This document shows, one piece after another, positions 8,073-15,628 of a stretch of DNA of 36,402 nt. Source of the stretch: Akkermansiaceae bacterium (GTDB lineage Bacteria; Verrucomicrobiota; Verrucomicrobiia; Verrucomicrobiales; Akkermansiaceae); NCBI GenBank assembly GCA_903827375.1, contig CAIKHZ010000318.1, forward strand, positions 1 through 36,402. Direction: 5' to 3'. The position numbers and the translations under genes are program-made. Each line of letters starts with the position of its first letter. The stretch's first letter is position 1. The notes under the pieces are model-generated. The model saw only the letters and a program-made list of their open reading frames with translations. It was not told the DNA's origin and ran no database searches.

Positions 8073-9215
8073 TCACAAATCGAAGAAGCGCTTGGCTTTT
8101 TGGAAGAATCCTTCCTGCATGGGTGAGTTGTGGTCGCCGATGGAGGAGGCGAATGAGCGGAGTTTGTCTTGCTGCTCACTGCTGAGGCGAGTGGGAACTT
8201 CGACTTGGACGCGGACGTGGAGGTCTCCCCGACGTTTGGTGGACAGCGATAGAATGCCTTTTTCGCGCAAACGAAACACCGTGCCTCCTTGGGTACCTGT
8301 GGGAATTTTGATTGACGAGCGGCCGTCGAGGCATGGCACTTTGAGTTCGCCGCCCAGCGCGGCGACCGTGAAGGGAAGAGGAACTTCGCAGAACAGGTCC
8401 GCTCCATCTCGCTCGAAAACATCGTGATCGCGGACGTGAAGGAATACGTAGAGATCGCCGCCTTCACCGCCGCGCACTCCGGCGTCGCCGTTGCCCGAGG
8501 AGCGCAGACGGGTGCCGGTGTCAACCCCGGCGGGAACCCTCAGCTTGATGCGGCTAGGGCGCTGAACGCGGCCGTCGCCACGGCACACCGTGCAGGGGTC
8601 TGCCACGGTTTCTCCCGCACCACGGCACTCCGGGCAGGTGGTTTGTTGGAGGAATATGCCAGCTTGGCGGGTCACGACGCCACGACCGCCACAGGACTGG
8701 CAGGTTTTGACGCCGCCGCTGCCTTTAGATCCCTTGCTGGAGCAGGTATCGCAGGGGACATTGCGCTCGATTTCCAGTTCTTTTTCGACGCCGTTGGCGG
8801 CTTCCTCGAGGGTGATTTCGAGGTCGTAGCGCAAGTCGCTTCCGCGTTGTTTTCCGGAGCGTTGTTGTTTGCGATTGCTACCGCCGAAGAATTCTTCGAA
8901 GCCGCCGCCAAAAGCGCTGCCGAACACCTGCGAGAACATGTCCATCGGGTCATGGAAGCCGCCACCGCCGGCACCACTCATGCCGCCGGTGAACGCGTCG
9001 TGGCCATAGCGGTCATAGGCAGCGCGTTTATCGGGGTCGCTGAGGGCCTCATAGGCTTCGCCGAGTTCCTTGAACTTGTCTTCGGCAGTGTGATCTCCGG
9101 GATTTTTATCGGGGTGGAATTTCACCGCGAGCTTGCGGTAGGACTTTTTGATATCCTCGGGTGAAGCATCGCGGGAGACGCCCAGGATTTCGTAGTAATC
9201 GCGTTTGGCAGACAT
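8073..9215 (-). CDS. dnaJ: Chaperone protein DnaJ (Hsp40, type I)
   Basis: Cytoplasmic co-chaperone of DnaK that delivers unfolded clients and stimulates its ATPase. 380 aa, normal for the family. Order of domains: J domain at 1-70 with the HPD motif at 34-36; Gly/Phe-rich linker at about 71-112; zinc-binding region with four Cys pairs (C155/C158, C172/C175, C194/C197, C208/C211); C-terminal client-binding beta domains. The first zinc motif reads CDTCSSKG, with Ser where Gly is usual. It begins 3 bp after the grpE stop, so the two form an operon; dnaK is not in the window. An AAGGAG on the minus strand (9235-9230) sits 14 bp before the ATG, rather far for a ribosome binding site but one of few Shine-Dalgarno-like sequences here. 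Confidence 0.98.
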   Translation of the reverse strand: MSAKRDYYEILGVSRDASPEDIKKSYRKLAVKFHPDKNPGDHTAEDKFKELGEAYEALSDPDKRAAYDRYGHDAFTGGMSGAGGGGFHDPMDMFSQVFGSAFGGGFEEFFGGSNRKQQRSGKQRGSDLRYDLEITLEEAANGVEKELEIERNVPCDTCSSKGSKGSGGVKTCQSCGGRGVVTRQAGIFLQQTTCPECRGAGETVADPCTVCRGDGRVQRPSRIKLRVPAGVDTGTRLRSSGNGDAGVRGGEGGDLYVFLHVRDHDVFERDGADLFCEVPLPFTVAALGGELKVPCLDGRSSIKIPTGTQGGTVFRLREKGILSLSTKRRGDLHVRVQVEVPTRLSSEQQDKLRSFASSIGDHNSPMQEGFFQKAKRFFDL

Positions 9216-9218
9216 AAC

Positions 9219-9806
9219 TCAGGCTTGAACTCCTTCGGTTGTGGGTTGCGTGGCGGCAGCGGGAAGTTTGGAGACAACGACGCTGGCCGGGCGCAACAGT
9301 CGGTCGCGCAGACGGAAGCCGCGGCGGGTAACCCGCAGGACGCGGCCTTCCTCACCGGCGGCGCAGGTCTCTTCGGCCACTGCGTCCTGAAGGTTTGGAT
9401 CGAAGATTCCGCTGTTAGGGATTTCCTCGACGCCTTGCGAGCTAAGAAACTCGTTGAGTTGGCGACGCACCATATCCATGCCGATAAAAATCATCGACTG
9501 TGAGTCTTTTGCGGCGGCTTGCATGCCCATTTCGAAGTTATCGACGACAGGCAAGAGTTCTTCGAGGAGGCGTTGGTTGGCGTAGCGGATGGCCTCCTCA
9601 CGATCGCGAGCGCTGCGTTTGCGCAGGTTGTCCATCTCTGCGGCAGTGCGCAGGGCCATTTCCCGCCACTTGGCGGCCTCCTGCTCGAGTTCTTCCCAGG
9701 GGTCCGGGCCCTCTGGCGTGGCGGAGTCCGCACCGGGGTTGATGTCCAGTTCGGTGGCGTCGTCAGGGGCTTGAGTGGGCGGGGCGGGAAAGGCGTCGTC
9801 GTGCAT
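9219..9806 (-). CDS. grpE: Nucleotide exchange factor GrpE
   Basis: Cytoplasmic nucleotide exchange factor for DnaK. The chosen ATG at 9806 gives 195 aa, a normal length; the frame is open to 9989, but the upstream part (Pro/Trp-rich, no family similarity) overlaps the upstream extension of the divergent GT39 frame and is probably not translated. An acidic disordered N-terminus leads into the long dimerising helix (WREMALRTAAEMDNLRKRS), then the family core (ELLPVVDNFEMGM, FLSSQGVEEIPNSG, FDPNLQDAVAEE) and the C-terminal beta domain with GFRLRDRLLRPASVVVSK. It is directly followed by dnaJ (3-bp gap). Gene order grpE-dnaJ with dnaK elsewhere is common. Confidence 0.96.
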   Translation of the reverse strand: MHDDAFPAPPTQAPDDATELDINPGADSATPEGPDPWEELEQEAAKWREMALRTAAEMDNLRKRSARDREEAIRYANQRLLEELLPVVDNFEMGMQAAAKDSQSMIFIGMDMVRRQLNEFLSSQGVEEIPNSGIFDPNLQDAVAEETCAAGEEGRVLRVTRRGFRLRDRLLRPASVVVSKLPAAATQPTTEGVQA

Positions 9807-10056
9807 GGCCGGAACCTGCCACCAACCAGGCTCTGGCGTCAACCCTTCGCCGCAAATTCTCTCCGCTTCCATTGAGGTAGGGGCGAAAAGGTCCTGGGTT
9901 TGCTTAGTTCCGGGCTTGGCAAGCATCAGGCGATGTGGCAGTTTGTCCCTGCCAGCCGCCGCTGGCAATGCGCGTGCACCAGAGTGCAATCCCCCCCCCT
10001 CAACTCCTTACGACCGCTGCGCCCCAGTCATGGCAAAGCGCGGTCCGGCCCCAATC
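9807..10056. other. Divergent intergenic region between grpE and the GT39 gene
   Basis: These 250 bases must hold the start signals for grpE (leftward) and for the glycosylation cassette (rightward). Both neighbouring frames remain open across it, but neither extension resembles its family. I see no strong sigma-70-like hexamer pair and no CIRCE-like heat-shock element. Confidence 0.45.
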
Positions 10057-11556
10057 ATGAATCCTCAGTTAGCCACCACCACCGCCACCCGGAATTTTCG
10101 CTGGGTGGTCCTTTTTTTCGGAGGGCTGGTGTTGTGTCGTTTGCTGTTGTTGTTATTTGCCCCGATGTGCGACCCGTCCGAGGCTCGCTACGCGGAAATG
10201 TCACGGGTCATGGCGCAATCCGGCGATTGGGTGACTCCGCAATTCGCCCCGGGCGTGCCATTTTGGGCCAAACCGCCGCTTTCGATGTGGGTATCGGCGG
10301 CGGGGATTGCCTGCTTCGGCCCGAACCACTTTGGAGCCCGGATTTTCATTTTTGTTGCCGCCTTGGGTGTGTTGTTGGTGGTGGCCCGCGCTGCCCGTCA
10401 CGAGTTTGGGTCCAGCGCGATGGGTTGGGTTGCGGCGGCGCTGCTGATGGCCAGCCCCTTGTTTTATTACTGCTCGGCTGCGGTGATGACGGATCTGGTG
10501 CTGGTGTTAGGAACCACCCTGACCCTGGTCGGATTTCGTCTTGCGCTGGAAAAAAACTCTCGGGTCTGGGGCTACGGATTTTTCTTAGGATTGACCATCG
10601 GCCTGCTGGCCAAAGGGCCGCTGACGCTGGTGTTGGCCGGTCCACCCATCTTTGTCTATTGCCTTTTCACCTGCCAATGGCGACACGTCTGGCAACGCAT
10701 CCCGTGGTTTTCCGGTTCCCTGCTGATGTGCCTGCTCGCCGTGCCTTGGTATATCATCGCGGAAAACCACACGCCCGGCTTCCTCGATTACTTTATCGTT
10801 GGTGAGCACATCCGCCGCTTCACCGTGGCGGCCTGGGCCGGCGACAGGTACGGCAGCGCCCACTCCAAACCCATCGGCACGATCTGGCTTTTCGCCTTGC
10901 TGGCGACCTTTCCGTGGTGCCTCGGTTTATTGGGTGCCCCACTTCGCCAGTGGCGCAACTTCTGCGGCTGGGCGATGGCTGCCAACGGTCGCTGCCTATA
11001 TCTGCTGTTATGGGCGCTCTGGCCGCTGGTGTTTTTCACCCCGGCGCGCAACATCATCGCCACCTATCCGTTGCCGGCGCTGCCTGCCATCGCCTTGCTG
11101 CTAACTGAGATTTGCTGGCGTCGCTCCAGCCAGGCGCAGCCGCAGCGTTGGCATCCGTTGCACCCGGCGCTGGTCGGTGTGGGTGGCGCAGTGGTGTTGT
11201 TGAGCTTGGGGTTTGCCTTCGCCATGCCGCGCTTCGCCCCAGGCACCGAGCGCGAATTGGTGCGGTGCTTTCAAGCGCAACGTGCGACCGCCGACGGCCT
11301 CATATATTTTCAGAAGCGCAAGTTTTCGGCGGAATTTTACACCTGTGGTGAGGCCACCACGACCACCTCGCTTGAGGAGTTGCGGCGGCGCATGCAAGGG
11401 CCCGGCAGAGTGTTTCTGGCCATCGACGTTAGAAATTTTGACCTTCTGCCGACCGCTGTGAAGGCCCGGTTCAAAGGGTTAGGCCGATGGGGCAAGCAAT
11501 CCGCCCTGTATGTGCAGCGCGACGCAACCTCTCAGCTAACCGTTGATCCGCCATGA
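10057..11556 (+). CDS. ArnT-like glycosyltransferase family 39 (polyprenyl-phosphate sugar transferase)
   Basis: Polytopic inner-membrane GT-C enzyme, 499 aa, expected to move a sugar from a polyprenyl-phosphate carrier to an acceptor on the periplasmic side (lipid A in ArnT, proteins in PMT-type enzymes). The first helix (RWVVLFFGGLVLCRLLLLLF) is followed by the family's first-loop motif: D39 and E42 in DPSEARYAEMS, then SGDWVTPQF and FWAKPPLSMWV. About ten further hydrophobic segments follow, then a soluble C-terminal stretch. I chose the ATG at 10057; an in-frame ATG at 10030 is possible, and earlier starts add non-family sequence. The stop overlaps the next start (ATGA at 11553-11556). 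The transferred sugar and acceptor are unknown. Confidence 0.9.
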   Translation: MNPQLATTTATRNFRWVVLFFGGLVLCRLLLLLFAPMCDPSEARYAEMSRVMAQSGDWVTPQFAPGVPFWAKPPLSMWVSAAGIACFGPNHFGARIFIFVAALGVLLVVARAARHEFGSSAMGWVAAALLMASPLFYYCSAAVMTDLVLVLGTTLTLVGFRLALEKNSRVWGYGFFLGLTIGLLAKGPLTLVLAGPPIFVYCLFTCQWRHVWQRIPWFSGSLLMCLLAVPWYIIAENHTPGFLDYFIVGEHIRRFTVAAWAGDRYGSAHSKPIGTIWLFALLATFPWCLGLLGAPLRQWRNFCGWAMAANGRCLYLLLWALWPLVFFTPARNIIATYPLPALPAIALLLTEICWRRSSQAQPQRWHPLHPALVGVGGAVVLLSLGFAFAMPRFAPGTERELVRCFQAQRATADGLIYFQKRKFSAEFYTCGEATTTTSLEELRRRMQGPGRVFLAIDVRNFDLLPTAVKARFKGLGRWGKQSALYVQRDATSQLTVDPP

Positions 11557-12527
11557 CTCAGTCCACCGATTCCCCAGCCATTGTCCCGCGCTCCACAGCC
11601 CGCCCGTGGATTACCTGTGTGGTGCCAGCCTACAACGAGGCGGAGAGCATCGCGGAGTTTTTGCGCGGGCTGTGTGCGCACTTGGCTGGCCTGAGCGATC
11701 GCTTTGAGGTGCTCGTTGTGGATGATGGCAGCAGCGACTCCACCAGCCAACATGTCATCGCCCAGCCGGGACCGATTCGCCTGCTCACACTCTCCCGGAA
11801 CTTTGGGAAGGAAGCGGCCATCAGTGCCGGACTGGAGGAAGCCGGTGGCGAGGTGGTGGTGATCATCGACGCGGATTTTCAACATCCGTTTCCGGTCATC
11901 GACGAATTCATCGAGCACTGGCAACAAGGATATGACATGGTGTACGCGGTGCGCCGCGAGCGGAATACCGATTCCCAGCTTCGGCGCCAGCTGAGCCGCA
12001 TGTTCTATCAAATCATGAGCCGCATGTCGTCGGTGCGTATTCCAGAGGATGCCGGCGATTTCCGCCTGCTGGACCGCAAGGTTGTGCATGCGTTGCGGCG
12101 CTTGCCGGAGAGCAACCGTTTCATGAAGGGACTGTACTCGTGGGTTGGCTTCCGCAGCATCGGTATCTCCTTCACCATCGAAGAACGACGTAGCAGCAGT
12201 TCAAAATTCAATTTCATCAAACTCCTCGACCTCGCCACCACCGGTCTGACGTCGTTCAGCAACCTGCCGCTTCGCCTGTGGGTGGGCGTCGGCTCGCTCA
12301 TCTCACTGCTGTCAATTTTTTATGCCATCTATATTCTCGTGGAAACCCTCATCTTCGGTAACCCCTTGGCCGGTTGGGCCACCCTGGTGGTTGCAGTTAC
12401 CTTCCTCGGTGGCGTCCAGTTGCTCTCCATCGGCATCCTCGGTGAGTACCTCGCACGCATCTTCAACGAGGTGAAACGCCGGCCTAACTATCTCATCGCG
12501 GCTAAACACGGCTTCCCTAACGAATGA
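11553..12527 (+). CDS. Family 2 glycosyltransferase, undecaprenyl-phosphate type (ArnC/GtrB/DPM1-like)
   Basis: Cytoplasmic-face enzyme that attaches a nucleotide-activated sugar to undecaprenyl phosphate. 324 aa, usual for the group. Visible: TCVVPAYNEAESI at about 21-33, VVDDGSSD at about 56-62, the DxD motif in IIDADFQHP (D106, D108), EDAGDFRLLDR at about 165-175, and an acceptor-loop SKF at 217-219. Two C-terminal membrane helices follow (about 243-267 and 275-300), then ILGEYLARIFNEVKRRPNYL. It overlaps the GT39 gene by four bases at its start and the GtrA gene by four at its end, so translation is probably coupled. It should make the lipid-linked donor used by the GT39 enzyme. Confidence 0.94.
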   Translation: MTQSTDSPAIVPRSTARPWITCVVPAYNEAESIAEFLRGLCAHLAGLSDRFEVLVVDDGSSDSTSQHVIAQPGPIRLLTLSRNFGKEAAISAGLEEAGGEVVVIIDADFQHPFPVIDEFIEHWQQGYDMVYAVRRERNTDSQLRRQLSRMFYQIMSRMSSVRIPEDAGDFRLLDRKVVHALRRLPESNRFMKGLYSWVGFRSIGISFTIEERRSSSSKFNFIKLLDLATTGLTSFSNLPLRLWVGVGSLISLLSIFYAIYILVETLIFGNPLAGWATLVVAVTFLGGVQLLSIGILGEYLARIFNEVKRRPNYLIAAKHGFPNE

Positions 12528-12898
12528 TCTCGCAACTCGTCCGCTTCGGTTGTGTGGGTGCCGTGGCCGCCGCAGTGCATCTGGCCGTGGTGGCTTTGCT
12601 GGTGATATTGCTAGCCATGTCTCCGTTGTTAGCCAATGTGGCGGGTTTTGGCGTGGCCTTCCAAGTGACCTACTTTGGCCACCGCCAGTGGACGTTTCGG
12701 GCGGCCAAGCGCGACGGCGACTACCGGCGCATGCTGGTGGTTTCACTGGGAGCCTTCGCCCTCAACGAACTCATGTATGCCGTGTTGCTGCAAACTACCT
12801 CGCTGGATTACCGACTCGCCCTGGGCTTGGTATTGGTGGCTGTGGCGGGGCTCACGTTTGTCGGTTCACGAGTCTGGGTTTTCACACATGCTTCATGA
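12524..12898 (+). CDS. GtrA-like membrane protein
   Basis: Small (124 aa) inner-membrane protein of the GtrA family with four predicted helices. Typical features are RFGCVGAVAAAVHLAVVALL at the start, the conserved FQVTYFGHRQWTFR loop between helices two and three, and FVGSRVWVFT near the end. GtrA proteins are thought to help flip undecaprenyl-phosphate-linked sugars across the membrane, although direct evidence in the family is limited. Its place between the GT2 enzyme and the deacetylase, with four-base overlaps on both sides, fits a role in carrying the lipid-linked sugar to the GT39 enzyme. Confidence 0.9.
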   Translation: MISQLVRFGCVGAVAAAVHLAVVALLVILLAMSPLLANVAGFGVAFQVTYFGHRQWTFRAAKRDGDYRRMLVVSLGAFALNELMYAVLLQTTSLDYRLALGLVLVAVAGLTFVGSRVWVFTHAS

Positions 12899-13731
12899 AA
12901 CGCCTCACACTCTGCGCCGATGACTTTGGCCAATCCGAGGCAATCAGCTGCGGCATCCTCCAACTCGTCGCCGCCAGGCGCCTGCAAGCGGTTTCCTGTC
13001 TAACAGATTCTCCGGTTTGGCCGACCATGGCTCTGCGCCTCAAGGCACTGGGTGGCAACCATCAGACAGGACTTCATTTCAATCTTACGCATGGCTTTGC
13101 CACTCCGGCGCAGGTGGAGGATTCAGGCGCGACACTTGCCAAGTGTAGCGCAGTTGACGAGGCGAATCCGTCTGCGCAGGCGCTTGGTCCGCTGATGTTG
13201 CGTGCGGTACTCCACCAGTTGGATGGTGCCTCGCTGCGGCGGAGCTTCATCGAACAATGGCTTGCATTTGAGGCCCATTATGGCCAGCCCCCCGCCTTTG
13301 TCGATGGGCACCAGCATGTGCATGCCTTCCCGCAGATTCGGAGCATCGTCATCGAGGAAACCCGCCGGCGCAATCCCAGTGCCTGGCTGCGCGTGCCGCA
13401 TGCCGCTGGCTTCCGGCCCAAGGTGCTGGTGATGCGCGCCATGACTGCCGGGCTCGCCTCCAGCGTGAAAGATGCCGGTCTGGCTAGCAACACCCGCTTT
13501 GCCGGCTTCCGGCCGTATTGCCACGGCTTCGACTTTGCCCGGTTTTTCCGCCACATCCTAACAAGCATCGGCGGTTCGACCCTGGTAATGTGTCATCCGG
13601 GCCTCGAGTCGGCGGATCCCGCCGATCCCATCGCGCATTGCCGGCAAGCGGAATTGGACTATCTTCTTTCCGAGCAATTTTGCGCCGATCTAGCTGCCGC
13701 GGGTGTTAGCAGCGGTCATTGTCTTGGATAA
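12895..13731 (+). CDS. ChbG/YdjC-family carbohydrate deacetylase
   Basis: Metal-dependent sugar deacetylase-like enzyme, 278 aa from the ATG at 12895, which overlaps the GtrA stop (ATGA). The frame is open to 12550, but that part is a shadow of the GtrA gene. Motifs: CADDFGQS at 7-13 with D9/D10, GLHFNLTHG at 59-67 (H61), the metal/catalytic cluster FVDGHQHVHAFPQI at 136-149, LRVPH at 165-169, MCHPG at 232-236, and RQAELDYL near the end. ChbG deacetylates chito-oligosaccharides and HpnK belongs to the same family. Here it closes a cassette for polyprenyl-linked sugar transfer, so it may deacetylate the lipid-linked sugar, analogous to ArnD in the Ara4N pathway; that is inference. Confidence 0.92.
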   Translation: MKRLTLCADDFGQSEAISCGILQLVAARRLQAVSCLTDSPVWPTMALRLKALGGNHQTGLHFNLTHGFATPAQVEDSGATLAKCSAVDEANPSAQALGPLMLRAVLHQLDGASLRRSFIEQWLAFEAHYGQPPAFVDGHQHVHAFPQIRSIVIEETRRRNPSAWLRVPHAAGFRPKVLVMRAMTAGLASSVKDAGLASNTRFAGFRPYCHGFDFARFFRHILTSIGGSTLVMCHPGLESADPADPIAHCRQAELDYLLSEQFCADLAAAGVSSGHCLG

Positions 13732-13746
13732 GGGATGCCGTGCTCA

Positions 13747-13775
13747 TTGACAATTCAGGCATACGGGTCTTAACT
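13747..13775 (+). promoter_or_regulatory. Possible sigma-70-like promoter directly before the RbsD/FucU-like gene
   Basis: A perfect TTGACA at 13747-13752 is followed after 17 bp by a weak -10 (TTAACT, 3 of 6 matches) at 13770-13775. The start codon at 13784 is so close that a transcript from here would be nearly leaderless. The weak -10 keeps confidence low. Confidence 0.22.
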
Positions 13776-13783
13776 CACAGCCG

Positions 13784-14362
13784 ATGCGGATTGGCCAATG
13801 CTTTATCGTGCTTGGACTCGCGGTGTCATCTCTCGGATGCGGGCTGATGCACCGTGGCAACACGTGGAAAGTGGCCGTGGCCAATCAGGTTGACCAACTT
13901 GGTTATCGCAATTGGATCGTCATTGCCGAGGCCTCGCTGCCGGCCCAGAACCGCCCCGGCATCCGCCAGGTGACCACCCATGTGGAGAGTCCCGAGGTGC
14001 TCGACTATGTGCTCAATACCTTGGAGCAAACGCAGCGGGTACGGCCGCAAATCTTTCTGACCCGCGAGCAGCGCGCTCTCGACAACGAGTACACCCCGGG
14101 CATAGACGAGCACCGCAGGCACCTGACCATGGCGCTGCGTTCGCATGAGACCACGGAGCTGGAGCAACAATCGCTACTCACGTTGTTGGAAGACGCCAGT
14201 GAGAGTTTCAACGTGCTGGTTATCCGCACTCCAACGGCTTTGCCTTACACCTCCGTATTCATTGAGCTGCAACCCGGGTACTGGGATGCAGAGTCCGAAG
14301 CCCGCCTGCGCGAACGAATTTCACGCGAACGCATGGATAAGCTCGCACGACCCACCCTGTAA
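13784..14362 (+). CDS. Putative lipoprotein with divergent RbsD/FucU-like domain
   Basis: 192 aa. The N-terminus is a signal peptide with a plausible but imperfect lipobox (SLGC, Cys19), so it is probably a periplasm-facing lipoprotein. Residues about 28-165 follow the RbsD/FucU sugar mutarotase pattern: an N-terminal helix, QLGYRNWIVIAEASLP (aligning with the family's MGHGDEI..ADA.FP), a beta/alpha middle, and the ending VLVIRTPTALPYTSVFIELQPG (aligning with VIRTGE.xPYxNVILxxGV). RbsD and FucU are cytoplasmic and use a conserved His in GHGD; here that position is Tyr41, and the following Asp is Asn43, while the C-terminal Arg148, Pro154 and Tyr155 are kept. Mutarotase activity is therefore doubtful; a binding role is possible. 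It follows the sugar cassette by 52 bp on the same strand. Confidence 0.6.
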   Translation: MRIGQCFIVLGLAVSSLGCGLMHRGNTWKVAVANQVDQLGYRNWIVIAEASLPAQNRPGIRQVTTHVESPEVLDYVLNTLEQTQRVRPQIFLTREQRALDNEYTPGIDEHRRHLTMALRSHETTELEQQSLLTLLEDASESFNVLVIRTPTALPYTSVFIELQPGYWDAESEARLRERISRERMDKLARPTL

Positions 14363-14367
14363 CCCGC

Positions 14368-14670
14368 ATGCTGCCCCGCGTGAGCCGCAAAGACGAAGAA
14401 CTCCGTAAAGAACGTGAAGCAGCCTGGGTCGGCGATGCCGTGCTGGCGCTTTTTGCCCGCCAATTTGTCCTGCGCGAACGCCAAACCATGGACGGCGAAT
14501 GGTTTACCCGCCTGACATCTAACGATTTCCTCAGCGCTTTCGGCAATCCCACCCGTGTCGAGGCTGCTATCGGCAAGCGCTACCTTGAAGGTGGGCTGGA
14601 TGCAGCCTTCGAGTGGATGAATGCGGAGCTCATTCCGCTGTTTCGCAAGCAAGTGGCCAAACGCGGATAA
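14368..14670 (+). CDS. Small RNase III-like domain protein (reduced, probably active-site deficient)
   Basis: 100 aa, 5 bp after the RbsD/FucU-like gene. Residues 17-36 (EAAWVGDAVLALFARQFVL) match the RNase III signature helix (ERLEFLGDAVL), and VEAAIGKRYLEGGLDAAFEWM at about 64-84 matches the helix around EALIGAIYLDGGLEAA. The connecting part is far shorter than the usual 130-150-residue domain, and there is no double-stranded-RNA-binding domain. Of the four metal-binding acidic residues, Asp23 and Glu65 are kept; the signature Glu is replaced by Ala and the second Asp by Thr or Arg. It may bind structured RNA rather than cut it, or may be a variant Mini-III-like nuclease. It ends 2 bp from the convergent yicC stop. 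Confidence 0.6.
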   Translation: MLPRVSRKDEELRKEREAAWVGDAVLALFARQFVLRERQTMDGEWFTRLTSNDFLSAFGNPTRVEAAIGKRYLEGGLDAAFEWMNAELIPLFRKQVAKRG

Positions 14671-14672
14671 GC

Positions 14673-15548
14673 CTACTCGACGTTTTGCACCTGCTCGCGG
14701 ATTTTTTCGAGTTCGGTTTTGGCCTCGACGATCGTCTGGGCGATGGCGGCATCGTTGGCCTTGGCACCAATGGTATTGAATTCGCGAAAGATTTCCTGAC
14801 AGAGGAAATCTAGGGCTCGGCCCGGAGGCTCAGCAGCGAGCATGTATTCGCGGAATTTCGCGCAGTGGGACTCCAGCCGGGTGATTTCCTCGGTGATGTC
14901 GCAGCGATCCGCGAAGAGCGCCAATTCCTTGAGCACCCGTTCATCAGCCAGGTCCAGCCCCAGATCGGCTTCCCGAAGACGCTTCAGCAGTAGCTCACGT
15001 TGGCGCAGCGGCCGCTCCGGTGCCCCTTCGGCAATCCGCTGACGCAAGCCATCCAGCCCGGCCAAGCGGGTTTCGAAATCGGCTAGCAGATCTTCGCCTT
15101 CACGGCTGCGCATGCTGGTGAGTTGGGCGAGGGCCTCATCGAGTGCGAGATGGATGGCAGCCCAAGCGGCTTCGGCATCCACTTCGCGCGAGCCGACGAC
15201 GAGTATGCCGGGCTGGCGCAGGTAATCTGCTGCGCTGGGGTGCAGCTCGCGTCCGAGCAGGCCACTCAGTTGGGTGAAAGCGGCCTCAAAGGCGCTGGCC
15301 AGTGGCCCATCCACCCTCACGGCGGACGCTGCGCCCTGGGTAGGTTCGAGGCTGACGTTCACCTGCACCCTACCACGGGAGACTGTGGATTGGACGAGTT
15401 TGCGGATGCGCGCATCCATCTCGGCGAGCTCGCGGGGCAATTGGACGACCACTTCTGCCTGCTTGCGGTTGACGGTACTCAATTCCACCTTGGCGAGCCA
15501 AGCCGCTGTCGCCGCACTGCCGCGCCCAAACCCTGTCATCGATTTCAT
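14673..15548 (-). CDS. yicC: YicC/YloC-family endoribonuclease
   Basis: 291 aa, full length for the family. The N-terminal MKSMTGFGRG signature, the central YLRQPGILVV segment and the highly conserved C-terminus (RALDFLCQEIFREFNTIGAKANDAAIAQTIVEAKTELEKIREQ, described by its start RALDFLCQE and end ELEKIREQ) identify it. E. coli YicC and B. subtilis YloC are RNA endonucleases implicated in RNA turnover, including small-RNA decay in E. coli. The start ATG at 15548 directly precedes MTGFGRG and is secure. It converges on the small RNase III-like gene with 2 bp between stops. Confidence 0.96.
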   Translation of the reverse strand: MKSMTGFGRGSAATAAWLAKVELSTVNRKQAEVVVQLPRELAEMDARIRKLVQSTVSRGRVQVNVSLEPTQGAASAVRVDGPLASAFEAAFTQLSGLLGRELHPSAADYLRQPGILVVGSREVDAEAAWAAIHLALDEALAQLTSMRSREGEDLLADFETRLAGLDGLRQRIAEGAPERPLRQRELLLKRLREADLGLDLADERVLKELALFADRCDITEEITRLESHCAKFREYMLAAEPPGRALDFLCQEIFREFNTIGAKANDAAIAQTIVEAKTELEKIREQVQNVE

Positions 15549-15628
15549 CCGCCAAACATGCCCGCCTTCCGTCCGACCGCCAAGCTAAACCTGCTGTGCC
15601 CCGGCAAATATGAAAATTGGAACTGCGG

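Noticed and set aside
8424..9164. 246-aa plus-strand ORF opposite dnaJ, rich in Ala and Gly
   Set aside because: It is the antisense shadow of dnaJ; the minus-strand frame has complete DnaJ motifs and the plus frame has none.
9775..10056. Upstream extension of the GT39 frame, overlapping the upstream extension of the divergent grpE frame
   Set aside because: Neither extension resembles its family, and two divergent genes are unlikely to overlap by 200 bp; normal-length starts exist at 10057 and 9806.
12550..12894. Upstream extension of the deacetylase frame through the GtrA gene
   Set aside because: It lies inside GtrA in another frame; the ATG at 12895 directly precedes the conserved CADDFG motif.
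13736..13763. atgcc...ggcat inverted repeat after the deacetylase gene
   Set aside because: Five-bp arms with an 18-base loop and no T-run; too weak for a terminator.
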